Shown piece by piece: positions 1 through 8,906 of a stretch of 64,000 nt of DNA; the first letter of the stretch is position 1; each line of letters begins with the position of its first letter. Below the pieces are notes generated by a model, which was not told the DNA's origin, searched no databases, and saw nothing but the letters and a program-made list of their open reading frames with translations. This DNA comes from Pandoraea sputorum. Its GTDB lineage: Bacteria > Pseudomonadota > Gammaproteobacteria > Burkholderiales > Burkholderiaceae. The stretch spans positions 2,852,001 to 2,916,000 of the forward strand of contig NZ_CP010431.2 in the NCBI RefSeq assembly GCF_000814845.2. The letters are read 5' to 3'. The position numbers and the translations under genes were made by a program.

Positions 1-653
1 CGATACACCGACACACCCATACAATCCGACGCCACCGGCGAATCGCGCAATGCTTCGAAAGCGCGACCGAGGTGCGACTTCAAAATGCGGTGTGCGACGA
101 GCATGCTCAACAGCAGTAGTACGGCGACGATCCAGTAGTACTCCGTCTCGTCGATCGGATGACCGCCGATGACCGGCTTCGTGAGCTTGATGCCCATCGG
201 TCCGGACGTCAGGAAGTCCATCTCGTTGATCAGGATCTGGATGATCGTGCCGAAGGCCAGCGTCACCATCGCCAGATACGGCCCGATCACGCGCAACGCT
301 GGCAGTGCGAGGATCGCACCGAAGGCAGCGGTGACCAGAATGGCGGCAGGCAGTGCAAGCCAGAGCGAGAGTCCCAGTTTGGCGAAAAAAACACCCGCAA
401 CGTAGGCACCAATGCCGAACAGGCCCGCGTGGCCCAGTGACACCTGCCCCGTATAACCCACGACGATATCCAGCCCGAAGAGCAGGATCGCGTAGATCAT
501 GATCGTCTCGATCATGTGAATGTAATACGGGTTGCCGACGGCCAGAGGAAAGCCGAATAGCGCGACGATGCCGAGCACGGCAGCGATCTTGGTCAACGCG
601 CGCGTGCCGCCGAGATCGCCGGCCCCGCGTGCAGTGGAGGTCTGTGCGGTCAT
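1..653 (-). CDS. livM: Branched-chain amino acid ABC transporter permease LivM (3' end outside window)
   Basis: This is the inner-membrane permease LivM of a high-affinity Leu/Ile/Val-type ABC importer. About 217 N-terminal residues are visible, starting at the ATG at 653; the rest runs off the left edge. A long hydrophobic segment near residues 20-45 is followed by the family's VVGYTGQVSLGHAGLFGIGAY motif region and further membrane segments. Its start lies 2 bp beyond the stop of livH, so the two are translationally coupled. The substrate could be another amino acid or a small amide, because this family also carries urea and aromatic compounds. The ATPases livG and livF would be expected further left. 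Confidence 0.93.
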   Translation of the reverse strand, partial: MTAQTSTARGAGDLGGTRALTKIAAVLGIVALFGFPLAVGNPYYIHMIETIMIYAILLFGLDIVVGYTGQVSLGHAGLFGIGAYVAGVFFAKLGLSLWLALPAAILVTAAFGAILALPALRVIGPYLAMVTLAFGTIIQILINEMDFLTSGPMGIKLTKPVIGGHPIDETEYYWIVAVLLLLSMLVAHRILKSHLGRAFEALRDSPVASDCMGVSVY

Positions 654-655
654 GG

Positions 656-1534
656 TTACACCTTCTTGATGGCCGTCTTGCCGAACAAACCTGCAGGCTT
701 CACAGCCAGCACGAGCAGCAGCAGTACGAGACCCGGCACGTCTTTATAGCCGGTCGAAATGTAGAACGCGGTCGTGGTTTCGGCCACGCCGAGGATCACG
801 CCGCCCACGAGCACGCCCATACCGCTCGACAGACCACCGATGATCGCCACGGCGAATGCCTTGAGACCCAGCACAGCCCCCATCGTGGCACCGGTCAGCG
901 TAAGCGGTGCGACCAGCACGCCGGCAAACGCAGCGGCCATCGACGACAGCGCGTACGAGAACGTGATCACCAGACTTGTGTTGATGCCCATGAGCCCTGC
1001 GGCGTCGCGATCGTTCGCGGTGGCCACCACGGCCTTGCCGTAGATCGAGCGACGGTTGAAGAACTCGACGGCAGCCATCATGAGCAGCGCGCCCACGACC
1101 ACGAGCAGTTCCATCGGCAGCACGTTCGCCCCAAGCAGATTGATAGGGGCTTCGGGCAGCGGCGACGGGAATTTGAGGTCGTCGCGGCCCCAGAGGTTTT
1201 CCGCAACGTTCTTGAAGATGATGCCCAGCGCAATGGTGGACATGATCCAGCCGAACTCCGACTTGATCCGCAATGCGGGTTTCACGCCGATGCGTTCGAC
1301 GAACGCGCCTTGCACGAGACCGAACAGGCAGACGATCGGAATCATCAGCCAGTAGTTCAGCCCGAGGGTGTCGACGAGCGTCAGGCCGACGAGTGCGCCG
1401 AGCATCAGCGCTTCGCCCTGGCCGAAGTTCAGGGTGCCGGACGTCGCAAACGTCAGTTGGTAACCGAAGGCGATCACGGCGTAGATCATCCCCAGCGCGA
1501 TACCGCTGTAGATGAGTTGAATCAGGATGGTCAT
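656..1534 (-). CDS. livH: Branched-chain amino acid ABC transporter permease LivH
   Basis: Partner permease of LivM, 292 residues, almost entirely membrane segments. The motif FATSGTLNFGQGEALMLGAL near residues 25-45 is typical of LivH. I chose the ATG at 1534 because GAGAGGA lies just upstream; the reading frame stays open to 1603, but that extension (rich in Arg and Cys) looks like leader. It is followed directly by livM and preceded by the binding-protein gene, giving the usual K-H-M order. LivH and LivM together form the channel through which the periplasmic binding protein delivers substrate. Confidence 0.94.
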   Translation of the reverse strand: MTILIQLIYSGIALGMIYAVIAFGYQLTFATSGTLNFGQGEALMLGALVGLTLVDTLGLNYWLMIPIVCLFGLVQGAFVERIGVKPALRIKSEFGWIMSTIALGIIFKNVAENLWGRDDLKFPSPLPEAPINLLGANVLPMELLVVVGALLMMAAVEFFNRRSIYGKAVVATANDRDAAGLMGINTSLVITFSYALSSMAAAFAGVLVAPLTLTGATMGAVLGLKAFAVAIIGGLSSGMGVLVGGVILGVAETTTAFYISTGYKDVPGLVLLLLVLAVKPAGLFGKTAIKKV

Positions 1535-1731
1535 GCGGTCCTCTCTCGCGAGTGCGAGCCTACGAGCGATGCTCGGGAGGCATTCGGTACTTGTGCCGCA
1601 CACCGGTCCCGAGTGCCGGTGGCAGGCGACAGTTGCGTGAAGACGGCACGCGCGCCTCGCCCGGATGCCCCGAAGCCGTTGGCTCGGGGCAGAGGTGCAA
1701 GGGGCGACGCGCGCCGTCGTTCACCCTTCAT

Positions 1732-1747
1732 GGCTGCAACGGCAGCC
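1732..1747. repeat. Small inverted repeat between livK-like gene and livH
   Basis: Arms GGCTGC and GCAGCC around a 4-nt loop, in the 230-bp gap between the binding-protein stop and livH. No T tract follows on either strand. A stem in this gap is often what lowers permease expression relative to the binding protein, but that role is inference. Confidence 0.35.
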
Positions 1748-1764
1748 TTGGGAGGAGGTGCGGC

Positions 1765-2991
1765 TTACTTGGAGACCGTCGCGCCTGCCTTCTCGCGGAC
1801 CTTGCTGCCAGCCTTCAGGTCGCTGTCGTAGGCATACACGACACGACCACCCTTCACTTCGCCGAACACCGGAATGTTGGCCGTGATGGCGTCGTGATCG
1901 TCATGCGTGAACGGATGATCGTACGTCGTGACCACGCCTTCGACCGGCGTCTTCAGGTCTTCCAGTGCTGCGCGCACCTTCGGGCCGTCCGTGCTGCCGG
2001 CTTGCTTGATCGCGGCGGCCAGCAGGTAGATCGAGTCATAGCCTTGCGCAGCTGATACCGCCGAGTCGATGCGGTTGTTCTTCGGCTTGAACATGGCCAC
2101 GTAGGCGTCGATGAAGGCCTTGCGCTTGGGCGTGTTGGGTTCCTGAATGAACGTCTGCGGCATACGTGCGCCTTCGCCGTTCGCGCCCGAGTTGTCGATG
2201 TAGTTCGCCATCGCGAGCGTCCAGCTGCCCACGATCGGCAGCTTCCAGCCGAGCTTGCCCATGCCATTGGCGATCTGCGCCAGTTCCGGGCCGATACCGT
2301 ACGTGAGGATCACGTCGGCGCCAGCCTGCTTGGCCTTGAGCAACTGGGCCGTCATGTCGACGTCCTTGATGTTGAATTTCTCGACGGCGACCGGCGTGAT
2401 GCCCTTGGCCTTGAGCGCTTTTTCGAGGTCTTCACGACCGAGCTGACCGTAGTTGGTCGAGTCCGCGAGAATGGCCGGTTTCTTGAAGCCACGGCGCGTA
2501 ATCGCTTCTTCCACGATCATCGGCGCCTGAATGCTGTCCTTGGCGGCGTTGCGGAAGACGTAGTTGTCCGGATACTGAGGCGGCTTGAACTGGTCGGTAA
2601 TGACCGTGCCCGTGGCCACGTTGTTGAACACCGGAATTTTGGCATCCTGATAGAAGCGCTGCGACGCGAGCGCCACACCGGTGTTGATGTAACCGACGGT
2701 GGCAACCACCTTTTCCTTGTTGATCAGTTCCTGCGCGACTTGCACGCCGCGTTCGTTCTTGGCTTCTTCGTCGCGCTCGACGAGTTGGATCTGACGGCCG
2801 AGCACGCCGCCCGACTTGTTGATCTCCGCAGCGGCGAGACGCACGCCGTCGCGCATCGAAACGCCCATCGACGACGAACCGCCGGTGAACGGGCCGGACA
2901 CGCCGATCTTGATCGGTTCGGCCGCAATGGCCATCGAGGCGGACAGGGCGAACGCGACGGCGCCAGCCATGAGCTTGAATCGGAATTGCAT
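1765..2991 (-). CDS. Periplasmic branched-chain amino acid-binding protein (LivK family)
   Basis: Periplasmic type-I substrate-binding protein, 408 residues. A Sec signal peptide with a hydrophobic core ends at AIA (about residue 23). The mature part starts IKIGVSGPFTGG, the classic opening of Leu/Ile/Val-binding proteins, followed by a long domain with the GVLGRQIQLV stretch. AAGGAG lies 6 bp before the ATG. It heads the livH-livM transport unit, so it supplies that channel. Ligand is most likely a branched-chain amino acid; other small amides or aromatic acids are carried by paralogues, so no symbol is given. Confidence 0.9.
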   Translation of the reverse strand: MQFRFKLMAGAVAFALSASMAIAAEPIKIGVSGPFTGGSSSMGVSMRDGVRLAAAEINKSGGVLGRQIQLVERDEEAKNERGVQVAQELINKEKVVATVGYINTGVALASQRFYQDAKIPVFNNVATGTVITDQFKPPQYPDNYVFRNAAKDSIQAPMIVEEAITRRGFKKPAILADSTNYGQLGREDLEKALKAKGITPVAVEKFNIKDVDMTAQLLKAKQAGADVILTYGIGPELAQIANGMGKLGWKLPIVGSWTLAMANYIDNSGANGEGARMPQTFIQEPNTPKRKAFIDAYVAMFKPKNNRIDSAVSAAQGYDSIYLLAAAIKQAGSTDGPKVRAALEDLKTPVEGVVTTYDHPFTHDDHDAITANIPVFGEVKGGRVVYAYDSDLKAGSKVREKAGATVSK

Positions 2992-3440
2992 AAGGGTCTC
3001 CTTCGGTGCGATGCGTTTCGATATGACGCTTTTTTGCTGCGATTTCCTTGGTGTCGCAGGCCCTGCCGTGGATGCGCGAATCCCGGGATGTCTCCCCCCC
3101 GTCGCACCGCCCCGGTCCTTGTAATTCGTGTCAGGGCGATACCGTCAAGCACGCGTCGAACGACCAACCTAGCGCGCCGATTATGTGATCGCTGAGTTTC
3201 GCCCGCAAAGGCGGGAATACCCCTACGGGGACGCGGGTTTGCGCCCCGTTATCGCCATTTGGCGCGGGTTTCCAAGGGGTTTTGTGTCACGCGCCCATGT
3301 ACGGCGCGTGTCAGGAGAACGGCACGGAGTGCCAAAGAGTTCGACTCGTATGACGGGTCGTAAGGGAGTTGTAAGCGAAGGCGATTATTCAGCGTCGGGG
3401 GCGACCATGAACGGCGCCCTGACGACATACTGACGACGCG
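2992..3440. other. 449-bp intergenic region upstream of the livK-like gene
   Basis: Holds the leader and promoter of the binding-protein gene (minus strand) and the tail region of ftsK. I see no credible gene. The only structure found is a pair of hairpins at 3202-3230. Confidence 0.6.
3202..3230. repeat. Two adjacent hairpins downstream of ftsK
   Basis: First stem CCCGC/GCGGG with loop AAAG (3202-3215), second stem CCCC/GGGG around TA and C (about 3220-3230). No T tract follows, so this is either a weak ftsK terminator or one unit of a dispersed intergenic repeat (inference). Confidence 0.45.
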
Positions 3441-6400
3441 TTATTCGCCCGGCGCGACCACTTCGCGGGTACCGTTGCGTCCCATTGGTGTGACGAGTCC
3501 GGCCGCTTCCATCTGCTCGATCAGACGCGCCGCCCGGTTGTATCCGATGCGCAATTGCCGCTGCACGGCGGAAATCGACGCACGCCGCGAATTCAGCACA
3601 AAGGCTGCGGCTTCGTCGTACAACGGGTCGGCTTCGGCGTCGCCCGCCGCGTCGCCGAACAGATCGGCGGACGCCGCGTCGGCCGGATCGCCCGCGAGGA
3701 TGGCCTCGTCGTAATCCGGCTCGCCGTACTGCTGCCAGTGTTGCACGACACGGTGCACCTCGTCATCGGCAACGAACGCGCCGTGCACGCGTTGCGGATA
3801 CCCCGTGCCCGGCGGCAGGAACAGCATGTCGCCCTGCCCCAGCAACGACTCTGCCCCCATTTGATCGAGGATCGTGCGCGAGTCGATTTTCGACGACACC
3901 TGGAAGGCAACCCGCGTTGGAATGTTCGCCTTGATGAGTCCTGTGATGACGTCGACCGACGGGCGCTGCGTCGCCAGAATCAGGTGGATACCGGCAGCCC
4001 GCGCCTTCTGGGCAAGACGCGCGATCAGCTCCTCGATCTTCTTGCCCGCCACCATCATGAGATCGGCCAGTTCGTCGATGACCACGACGATAAACGGCAA
4101 ACGGTCCAGCGGCTCGGGCGCGTCCGGCGTCAGCGAGAACGGGTTGCTGACCTTCTCGCCCGCAGCGTGCGCGGCATCGATTTTTTCGTTGTACCCCGCC
4201 AGATTGCGCACGCCAAGCGCCGACATCAACCGGTAGCGTTTCTCCATTTCGCCGACGCACCAATTCAGCGCGTGCGCGGCTTGCTTCATGTCGGTGACGA
4301 CCGGTGCAAGCAGATGCGGAATGCCGCCGTAGACGGACAGTTCCAGCATCTTCGGATCGATCATGATGAGGCGAACGTCATCCGGTGTCGCCTTGTAGAG
4401 CAGCGACAGGATCATGGCATTCACCGCCACCGATTTGCCCGAGCCCGTCGTACCCGCCACGAGCAAGTGCGGCGCACGTGCCAGATCGGCCACGATCGGC
4501 TCGCCCGTGATGTCCTTGCCCATCGCCAGTGCGAGACGCGAGCGATGCGTGTCGAAGACCGGCGCGTTCAGAATTTCCGAAAGACGGATCATCTGACGCT
4601 GTGCATTCGGCAATTCAAGCCCCATGCACGTCTTGCCGGGAATCGTCTCGACCACGCGGATGGACGTAACGCCCAGCGCGCGCGCCAGATCCTTCATGAG
4701 ACCCACGACCTGCGCGCCGCGCACACCGACGGCCGGTTCCACCTCGAAGCGCGTGATGACCGGTCCGGCGGATGCACCGACGACCGTCACCGGCACCTTG
4801 AATTCGGCAAGGCGCTGCTCGATCAGTTGGCTCACTGCGGCGAGCGCTTCGTCCGAGACAACGTTGGCATGGTCGCTGGCCGTGGCCGGCGCCAGCAGGT
4901 CCAGCGCAGGCAGGTCGTAGTCGATGGCGACACGCGGTGGCGGTAGCTCGTAAGGCGTGTCTGCGGTGAAGTTTGCGGTTTGCGATGCCGGGGATGCCGC
5001 AGCGAACGACGGGATCACGGGGATCACCGGCGTAGCAGGCGGCAGGTGTTCGGGTGTCGGCTGTGCAAGCGACGTCGTATCGTCCGACGTCAGCGGCAAC
5101 CCATCCGCCCTCGCCCACGTGCCATCGGCACGCAGAACGTAATGCGGTTTCGCGGAAGGCTCAGGGGCTTCGTCGATGTCCACCGGAACGACGCGCTCAG
5201 CGACGTCGAAAGGCGGAAGTGCATCGTCTTCAGCCGACGCCTCAGCAGCATTCTCCACCGACGTGACGGCGTTTTGCACGGTGACGGTTTGCGTTGCAGG
5301 TGCCGTGACGGTAGCGTCATACGCTTCGACACTTGCCAGCACGTCGGCGAAGACGAACGGACGCGGCGGCACAGATGAGGGCATCGCTGCCCCGGATGCC
5401 GGAGCAACCGGCGGCCGAAGTTGCATCAGCGGCGGTAAATTAAGAACTTCCGCAGGCGTGAGCGGCGCCACGGGCGGCGGCATTTGCGGCTCAGCCTCTG
5501 CGACCTCGGGTGACGCCGCTAGCGAAGGAATCTCGGGGATAGCGATGTCGACATCGCTATCGAGCGACTTCGGCATCGCGTCGTACGTCTCAACGGCGAC
5601 CGCGTCAGACGGTTGCGGCGATGTCGGCGCATCGCTGGCGTCTGACGACACCGGTGACGCCCAATCTCGCAAGTCGCGCAGCAATGCCTCCGCTTCCTGA
5701 CGCAGCGCAATCATCGCGTCGATCCTTGCCTGCTCGGCCGCGCGCGCGGCTTCTCGCGCAGCTTCCTGTTCAGCCAGCATTTCCGGGCTCGGGCCTTCGG
5801 GCACCGGCTCGGTGGACGGTTCAACGACGTCGTTGACCGACCAGTCGATAGGCGAAAACTCTGCCACGTCGGACGCCAGCGGGACAGCAGCATCGGCCGC
5901 CGACCATGAGGCGGCACCACGCATGACCGGCGCTGCTTGCGATGCTTGCGTCGCTTGCAATGCTGGCGACGCAGGTGCAGAAAGTGCCGACGCGGCGGCA
6001 TTCGTCGCACTCTGCGTTGAGGCCTCATCGCCCGCCACAGACGGTGTCTGCGACGTCAGCCCTTGCGGACGCGGCGGTGCGCCGCGCGGCGGAATATCTT
6101 CGAGACCCAACTGCGGCTTGCGGAACGGACTGTGCACGACCGTGCCGCGCAGGTGCGCCGGGGCCATACCGACAGGGCGACGATAACCGGTCGCGCCTGG
6201 CAGCGAGGTGGCATCCAGCGGTTCGGCGTGCGAAGCGGTATTCGTTGCGGGGGTTGCGTTCGTCGATACCGACGCGGGGCGCTGTACGACGGGCGCCTGC
6301 GACGACGCGGCCGGTCGCGGTCCGCGAGGCGTCAGGCCCGGCTCAGCGCGCACGAATTCCGTCGTTCGCAGCGCTTCGCCACGACTCAGTTTTGCGGCAT

Positions 6401-7235
6401 ACGCACCACGCGGGAGGACAGCACGCGTCGCCGCAGCCGTTGCTGCTGCAGCGCTACCGGATGACCCGATAGCACCCGCGGCCCCCACCGCTGCCGCGAC
6501 TACTGGCGTTGTACGTCCGACCGAAGTCCCCTTCCCTGCCGAACGCGTCGCCGCACTCGCGCCAAACGTCGGCTCGGCGCGCGGCGCGCCGCGCACGGTC
6601 AGGGGCGGGGGTTGCATGGCATCAAGACGCGCACGTTCTTCGTCCGACAGCTTCCAGCGCGGTTGCGCCGCCAGACCACGACGACGCGGCACCGGCTCTT
6701 CGATCAGACTGCCGACGTTGTGGTGACCTTGTCCGACCGTCGGCGTGTAGCTGCGCTCGCCACGCTCACTCGTGTCGAACGACATCTGGGACAAACCACG
6801 GACCGGCTCACGCGCGGCGGTGTCGAAACGGGATTCGCGCGATTCCCGTGCATCGCGCGGGTCGAACGCAGGCGCGTCGTCCTCGTCGTCGGCCGATGGG
6901 CGACGCGAGACCATGCCCCACCAGGTGGTGCCGAAGACAAGCGGGAGAGAAAAGAGGAGGACGAAGCCGGAGAGACCCATGGCCAGCGTGCCGCCGAGCG
7001 CGACGCTCAAACCGTGGGAGAGCGACTGGCCGATGCTGCCACCGGCAGTGTTGCCGTCGCCGCCCGTCAGCGCAGCGAGCGTGGCGCTGGACACCATGGC
7101 CAGCGGAACGCCAAGCAGCATACGGAGCGTGCCGGGGCCGAAGATTCGTATCTCACCGCCAAGCAGACCCCGTACGCCAGGCCAGCACAGTGCCAGCAAC
7201 CAAAACGTCGACAGTCCGAACCAGCCAAACCCCAT
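3441..7235 (-). CDS. ftsK: DNA translocase FtsK
   Basis: FtsK/SpoIIIE DNA pump at the division septum that clears chromosome dimers, 1264 residues. Three hydrophobic segments lie in the first ~105 residues, then a very long Pro/Ala/Thr-rich linker (about 110-790), the alpha-beta motor, and a C-terminal gamma winged helix that reads KOPS sites. The motor has Walker A GTTGSGKS near residue 928, Walker [11 protein letters not shown] near 1047 and the [12 protein letters not shown] motif. The start is an ATG at 7235; a stop codon lies three codons upstream in frame, so the protein cannot extend further. Most FtsK proteins have four membrane helices, so the first seems missing. Many burkholderias have two FtsK-like genes; this may be the second. 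Confidence 0.93.
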   Translation of the reverse strand: MGFGWFGLSTFWLLALCWPGVRGLLGGEIRIFGPGTLRMLLGVPLAMVSSATLAALTGGDGNTAGGSIGQSLSHGLSVALGGTLAMGLSGFVLLFSLPLVFGTTWWGMVSRRPSADDEDDAPAFDPRDARESRESRFDTAAREPVRGLSQMSFDTSERGERSYTPTVGQGHHNVGSLIEEPVPRRRGLAAQPRWKLSDEERARLDAMQPPPLTVRGAPRAEPTFGASAATRSAGKGTSVGRTTPVVAAAVGAAGAIGSSGSAAAATAAATRAVLPRGAYAAKLSRGEALRTTEFVRAEPGLTPRGPRPAASSQAPVVQRPASVSTNATPATNTASHAEPLDATSLPGATGYRRPVGMAPAHLRGTVVHSPFRKPQLGLEDIPPRGAPPRPQGLTSQTPSVAGDEASTQSATNAAASALSAPASPALQATQASQAAPVMRGAASWSAADAAVPLASDVAEFSPIDWSVNDVVEPSTEPVPEGPSPEMLAEQEAAREAARAAEQARIDAMIALRQEAEALLRDLRDWASPVSSDASDAPTSPQPSDAVAVETYDAMPKSLDSDVDIAIPEIPSLAASPEVAEAEPQMPPPVAPLTPAEVLNLPPLMQLRPPVAPASGAAMPSSVPPRPFVFADVLASVEAYDATVTAPATQTVTVQNAVTSVENAAEASAEDDALPPFDVAERVVPVDIDEAPEPSAKPHYVLRADGTWARADGLPLTSDDTTSLAQPTPEHLPPATPVIPVIPSFAAASPASQTANFTADTPYELPPPRVAIDYDLPALDLLAPATASDHANVVSDEALAAVSQLIEQRLAEFKVPVTVVGASAGPVITRFEVEPAVGVRGAQVVGLMKDLARALGVTSIRVVETIPGKTCMGLELPNAQRQMIRLSEILNAPVFDTHRSRLALAMGKDITGEPIVADLARAPHLLVAGTTGSGKSVAVNAMILSLLYKATPDDVRLIMIDPKMLELSVYGGIPHLLAPVVTDMKQAAHALNWCVGEMEKRYRLMSALGVRNLAGYNEKIDAAHAAGEKVSNPFSLTPDAPEPLDRLPFIVVVIDELADLMMVAGKKIEELIARLAQKARAAGIHLILATQRPSVDVITGLIKANIPTRVAFQVSSKIDSRTILDQMGAESLLGQGDMLFLPPGTGYPQRVHGAFVADDEVHRVVQHWQQYGEPDYDEAILAGDPADAASADLFGDAAGDAEADPLYDEAAAFVLNSRRASISAVQRQLRIGYNRAARLIEQMEAAGLVTPMGRNGTREVVAPGE

Positions 7236-7375
7236 AATCGCTCATTGCTTCAGGAAAACCCGGAGAGCGATTGTAGCAGGTAGGCCACCGCCCGGCGGCC
7301 CTGCGCACGGACTTTTGCGCATCATGTGTGCACAGGGCGTCTGCCGCGTCGCGCGCAGGATGTGCCGGACGGACG

Positions 7376-8398
7376 TCAGGCGTGACCGTGCGTTCCCGTC
7401 GGACGCAGGGACGGCGCTCCATCGGCAGCCACGCTGTCGAGCGTTGCGACCGGCAGCGCCTCGTCGGGTACGACCAGACTCAGATTCCGGCGACGCAGCG
7501 AACGCCAGTCGACCTTGGCGAAAATGTCCTCGCCCAGTGCGCTCGTACTCGAGAGGTTCTCGACGCGCACACCACGTGTGCGCAATACATTGGCGGCCAG
7601 ACGGAACGATGGCTCGATCAGCGTCGAGAATTCGGCGTCCAGACGCGTCGGCGCACGCGTTTGCATCGTCTCGTAAAAGCGCGGAGTCGCTGCGGCGTCG
7701 CGCAGGTCCAGCCCGTGCATATACATCTCGGTGAAACCCAGCCACGTCGCGACTTGCAGCGCAAAGTACGCGACCGTGCCGCCGTGGAAAAAGCCGTTGT
7801 CGATATCGAAGCTGAAACCCAGTCGGCTCTCGTCCCCGAAGAACGCCGCACTGGCCGAGACCTGCGCGTCTGCGCGCAGCGTCTGCGTCGTACGGGCCGC
7901 TTCAAGGCCACGTTTGAAAATGTCGTCGACGAGATAGACGCGGCAGCCGAAGGCGGACATCGGGAACATATCCAGCAAGCGAGCCAGCACCACCGGCGTG
8001 ACGAACAGCACCAGATCGCGCGCCACGATACGGCGCGCCAGATCGGGACGCTGGCGCACGAAGCCCGCGTCGAGAATGCAGTAGTAGTTGAATTTGACCG
8101 GAGCGCGCTCGGTCAGCGCGATGGCCCCGTTCACGCCCATCACGTGATGCATCGGCAGCGCATCGTAGTCGATGTCGGCGACGGAAGGACCGCTGGCGAT
8201 GATGTGGCAAGGCAGTCGACGCAGACGTTGCAGCTCGGCGCGGCGTGCGAGCGGCACATTGCGTCCGCGCCAGGTGAATCGTTCGATCGCCCCCATCGAA
8301 TCTCGCGCAATCTGCGCGTGCGGCCACAGGCGTTCGTTGTGCCGCCACTTCGCCGAATGGGTGAAGCGGTAGGCGAGTTTGAGGAATGTCGAAAGCAT
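7376..8398 (-). CDS. Probable sugar transferase, GT42/DUF115/WaaZ-like
   Basis: A 340-residue soluble protein. Its pattern matches the GT42 sialyltransferase/DUF115 superfamily: an early nucleotide-sugar loop HIIASGPSVADIDYDALP followed by MGVNGAI, a central GGTVAYFALQVATWLGF, and MYMHGLDL. Such enzymes add a sugar to lipopolysaccharide or a protein glycan in the cytoplasm. The start is the ATG at 8398; an alternative GTG at 8440 adds 14 residues, but neither has a strong ribosome site. It stands alone, 140 bp from ftsK, with no other glycan genes beside it. The precise donor and acceptor cannot be read from sequence. Confidence 0.6.
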   Translation of the reverse strand: MLSTFLKLAYRFTHSAKWRHNERLWPHAQIARDSMGAIERFTWRGRNVPLARRAELQRLRRLPCHIIASGPSVADIDYDALPMHHVMGVNGAIALTERAPVKFNYYCILDAGFVRQRPDLARRIVARDLVLFVTPVVLARLLDMFPMSAFGCRVYLVDDIFKRGLEAARTTQTLRADAQVSASAAFFGDESRLGFSFDIDNGFFHGGTVAYFALQVATWLGFTEMYMHGLDLRDAAATPRFYETMQTRAPTRLDAEFSTLIEPSFRLAANVLRTRGVRVENLSSTSALGEDIFAKVDWRSLRRRNLSLVVPDEALPVATLDSVAADGAPSLRPTGTHGHA

Positions 8399-8661
8399 TG
8401 TCGTTGTTCTGGTTAGGTGTTCTGGTTGCGCCGCGCCCACCTCGCAGTGGTACGGTCCTAACCCCGTTCATGTCGCGTGTCGGTCGATTGCCGAGCACCT
8501 GTGAGCCGACTGCAACCCCGCGACTCCCCTGTCTCGCGGCATAGCTCACGATGGCATGGAGACCTGACTCCATCACGTCGATGCGCAAATTCTGCCATTC
8601 CAGCTTAATGGCGGACAAGATTTATTCCAGTTGGAAATCTTACGTCGGGTTACCTTTGCGC

Positions 8662-8677
8662 GTCGTTTTCGAACGAC
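8662..8677. repeat. Perfect hairpin with TTCG tetraloop
   Basis: Arms GTCGTT and AACGAC flank a TTCG loop, an unusually stable RNA loop. It lies about 230 bp past the stop of the minus-strand GGDEF-EAL gene and lacks a T tract, so it may protect or end that transcript (inference). Confidence 0.45.
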
Positions 8678-8686
8678 AGACTTGAC

Positions 8687-8718
8687 AGCGAAATCCCCTA
8701 TTTATGAGGGTTTGCGCT
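8687..8718. repeat. Imperfect inverted repeat
   Basis: AGCG-AAATCCC pairs imperfectly with GGGTTTGCGCT around an A/T-rich loop. It is next to the TTCG hairpin and in the same downstream position relative to the GGDEF-EAL gene; a weak terminator is possible. Confidence 0.3.
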
Positions 8719-8906
8719 GGATGACGTGTGACAAAACAGGGAAGGAAAGGAAATTTGCAGAGAAATAGAGCATTGCGAAAAATGCAGACAATACGCAATG
8801 CCGTTCGACGATTAATGCGTCGTCCGTAAGCGTCGTTGCGGGGAATGTCGGAGGCATTGGCGGGCCACTCGCGCGCTCGCGAATGGCCCGGCATTCACCG
8901 AACCGA

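Larger units (their letters stand above)
8399..8906. other. 508-bp intergenic region with two hairpins
   Basis: Lies between the sugar-transferase start and the stop of the GGDEF-EAL gene, both on the minus strand. It should hold the promoter of the former and the terminator of the latter. No credible gene was seen; short frames here are shadows. Base composition drops to more A+T around 8580-8800. Confidence 0.55.

Noticed and set aside
629..1831. A 400-codon plus-strand frame over livH
   Set aside because: Composition of an antisense shadow; livH is well supported.
7236..7422. An upstream frame that could supply an extra ftsK N-terminus
   Set aside because: It is in another frame and does not resemble an FtsK membrane segment.
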